Assembly: GCA_030612965.1 (NCBI GenBank)
Contig: JAUWMW010000174.1
Location: forward strand, 1-5,147
Source: a bacterium
Lineage (GTDB): Bacteria > Zixibacteria > MSB-5A5 > GN15 > FEB-12
DNA: 5,147 nucleotides
Direction of reading: 5' to 3'
Position numbers and translations under genes: made by a program. Position 1 is the first letter of the stretch, and each line of letters begins with the position of its first letter. Shown here piece by piece: positions 4,898 to 5,147 of the stretch. Below the pieces are notes generated by a model. That model was not told the DNA's origin, did not search any database, and worked only from the letters and a program-made list of their open reading frames with translations.

Positions 4898-4932
4898 CCT
4901 ATGGTCAGGATCACAGGGATCCTGACCATAGG
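4898..4932. repeat. Perfect 15-bp hairpin containing GGTCAGGATC
   Basis: CCTATGGTCAGGATC (4898-4912) and GATCCTGACCATAGG (4918-4932) are perfect reverse complements around the five-base loop ACAGG. It is the longest perfect inverted repeat in the window and starts two bases after the previous palindrome. There is no T-run on either side. It resembles REP- or MITE-type dispersed palindromes rather than a terminator. Confidence 0.85.
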
Positions 4933-5041
4933 CGCTAACTTTAGTCCACTGAGACAACAGAAAATGTGTTCCCACCCGGCGTTCCGCCTCTGGCTTCACT
5001 CTGGGTGGGGTACCGGATACTGCCTAAGTTAGCGCATATGG
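4926..5041. repeat. 116-bp segment bounded by 16-bp imperfect inverted repeats
   Basis: CCATAGGCGCTAACTT (4926-4941) and the reverse complement of 5026-5041 (CCATATGCGCTAACTT) match at 15 of 16 bases. The 84-bp interior has its own folds: CCCACCC (4971-4977) with GGGTGGG (5003-5009), enclosing GGCG-TTC-CGCC (4978-4988). The left arm overlaps the right arm of the 15-bp hairpin, and the right arm runs into a second copy of GGGATCCTGACC (5040-5051; first copy 4916-4927). No protein is plausible inside. A miniature inverted-repeat element or a structured RNA are both possible. Confidence 0.6.
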
Positions 5042-5051
5042 GATCCTGACC

Positions 5052-5124
5052 TGCCACATCGCACGAACGGGGAGGACGTCTGCCGCCCACGAGAGTGAAG
5101 GCCTACCCGCCACCCTTCGACTCC
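5052..5124. other. Short unassigned spacer
   Basis: Nothing recognisable lies between the palindrome cluster and the terminal repeat: no ribosome site, no T-run hairpin and no promoter pair. Confidence 0.4.
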
Positions 5125-5147
5125 CAGGCTGTGTCATAAAGCCGTTT
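5125..5147 (+). repeat. Second direct copy of the window-start repeat, cut by the window edge
   Basis: These last 23 bases match bases 1-23 at 21 positions, including a perfect CAGGCTGTGTCA. The differences are at repeat positions 13 (T for C) and 17 (G for T). This is therefore probably the left end of another member of the 1-170 element family, running off the window. Confidence 0.75.

Noticed and set aside
4684..5032. Short plus- and minus-strand frames across the palindrome cluster
   Set aside because: They are made largely of repeat arms, with no ribosome site or domain.
4840..5051. CRISPR array
   Set aside because: The repeats are few, unequal in length and spacing, and are inverted pairs, not regularly spaced direct repeats; no cas gene is present.
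1..5147. The window as a closed circular molecule
   Set aside because: The end repeats are not identical (two mismatches in 23), and no replication or plasmid gene is present.

Overview
The window looks like bacterial chromosome from an uncultured lineage. The best taxonomic clue is the secreted protein on the minus strand (1588-2439). It ends in a two-repeat, dockerin-type calcium-binding module with long hydrophobic spacers (the LVYLVAYIFGGG and LIFLIEYMFTGG blocks). From memory, that style is common in the FCB-group candidate phylum Zixibacteria and its relatives. This is an inference from one domain and a MITE-rich, moderately GC-rich background; nothing in the window proves it. No tRNA, rRNA, CRISPR array, transposase or phage gene was seen.

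Layout. Positions 1-170 form a compact, non-coding, inverted-repeat-bounded element built from nested hairpins (MITE-like). The same end sequence reappears in direct orientation at the last 23 bases (5125-5147), so the window is bracketed by repeats. Positions 171-699 carry no convincing gene and include a possible sigma-54-type promoter at 509-524. Then come: a small, very basic SANT/Myb-like DNA-binding protein (700-1104, +) with a strong intrinsic terminator (1146-1183); a small four-histidine cupin (1233-1577, +); and, convergent and only 10 bp away, the exported dockerin-domain protein (1588-2439, -) with a good sigma-70-type promoter. Divergent from it is an O-antigen ligase/polymerase-family membrane protein (2718-4142, +). 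Convergent with that is a rubredoxin-less rubrerythrin/ferritin-like diiron protein (4232-4684, -), with a cluster of three hairpins between the two stops and a near-consensus promoter at 4784-4811. The last 300 bases (4840-5147) are non-coding and packed with palindromes.

The genes do not form one pathway. Every gene appears to be its own transcription unit: strands alternate and promoters or terminators lie between genes. Functionally the window has a nucleoid or regulatory protein, a metal-binding cupin, a secreted protein, an envelope polysaccharide enzyme and an iron/peroxide-type stress protein. The most unusual content is (i) the basic SANT-type protein with a histone-H1-like tail and a long untranslated leader, and (ii) the two hairpin-rich repeat regions at the window ends, which share a GGTCAGGATCC-like palindromic word and an end sequence (CAGGCTGTGTCA...). 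No multi-gene novel system could be demonstrated.
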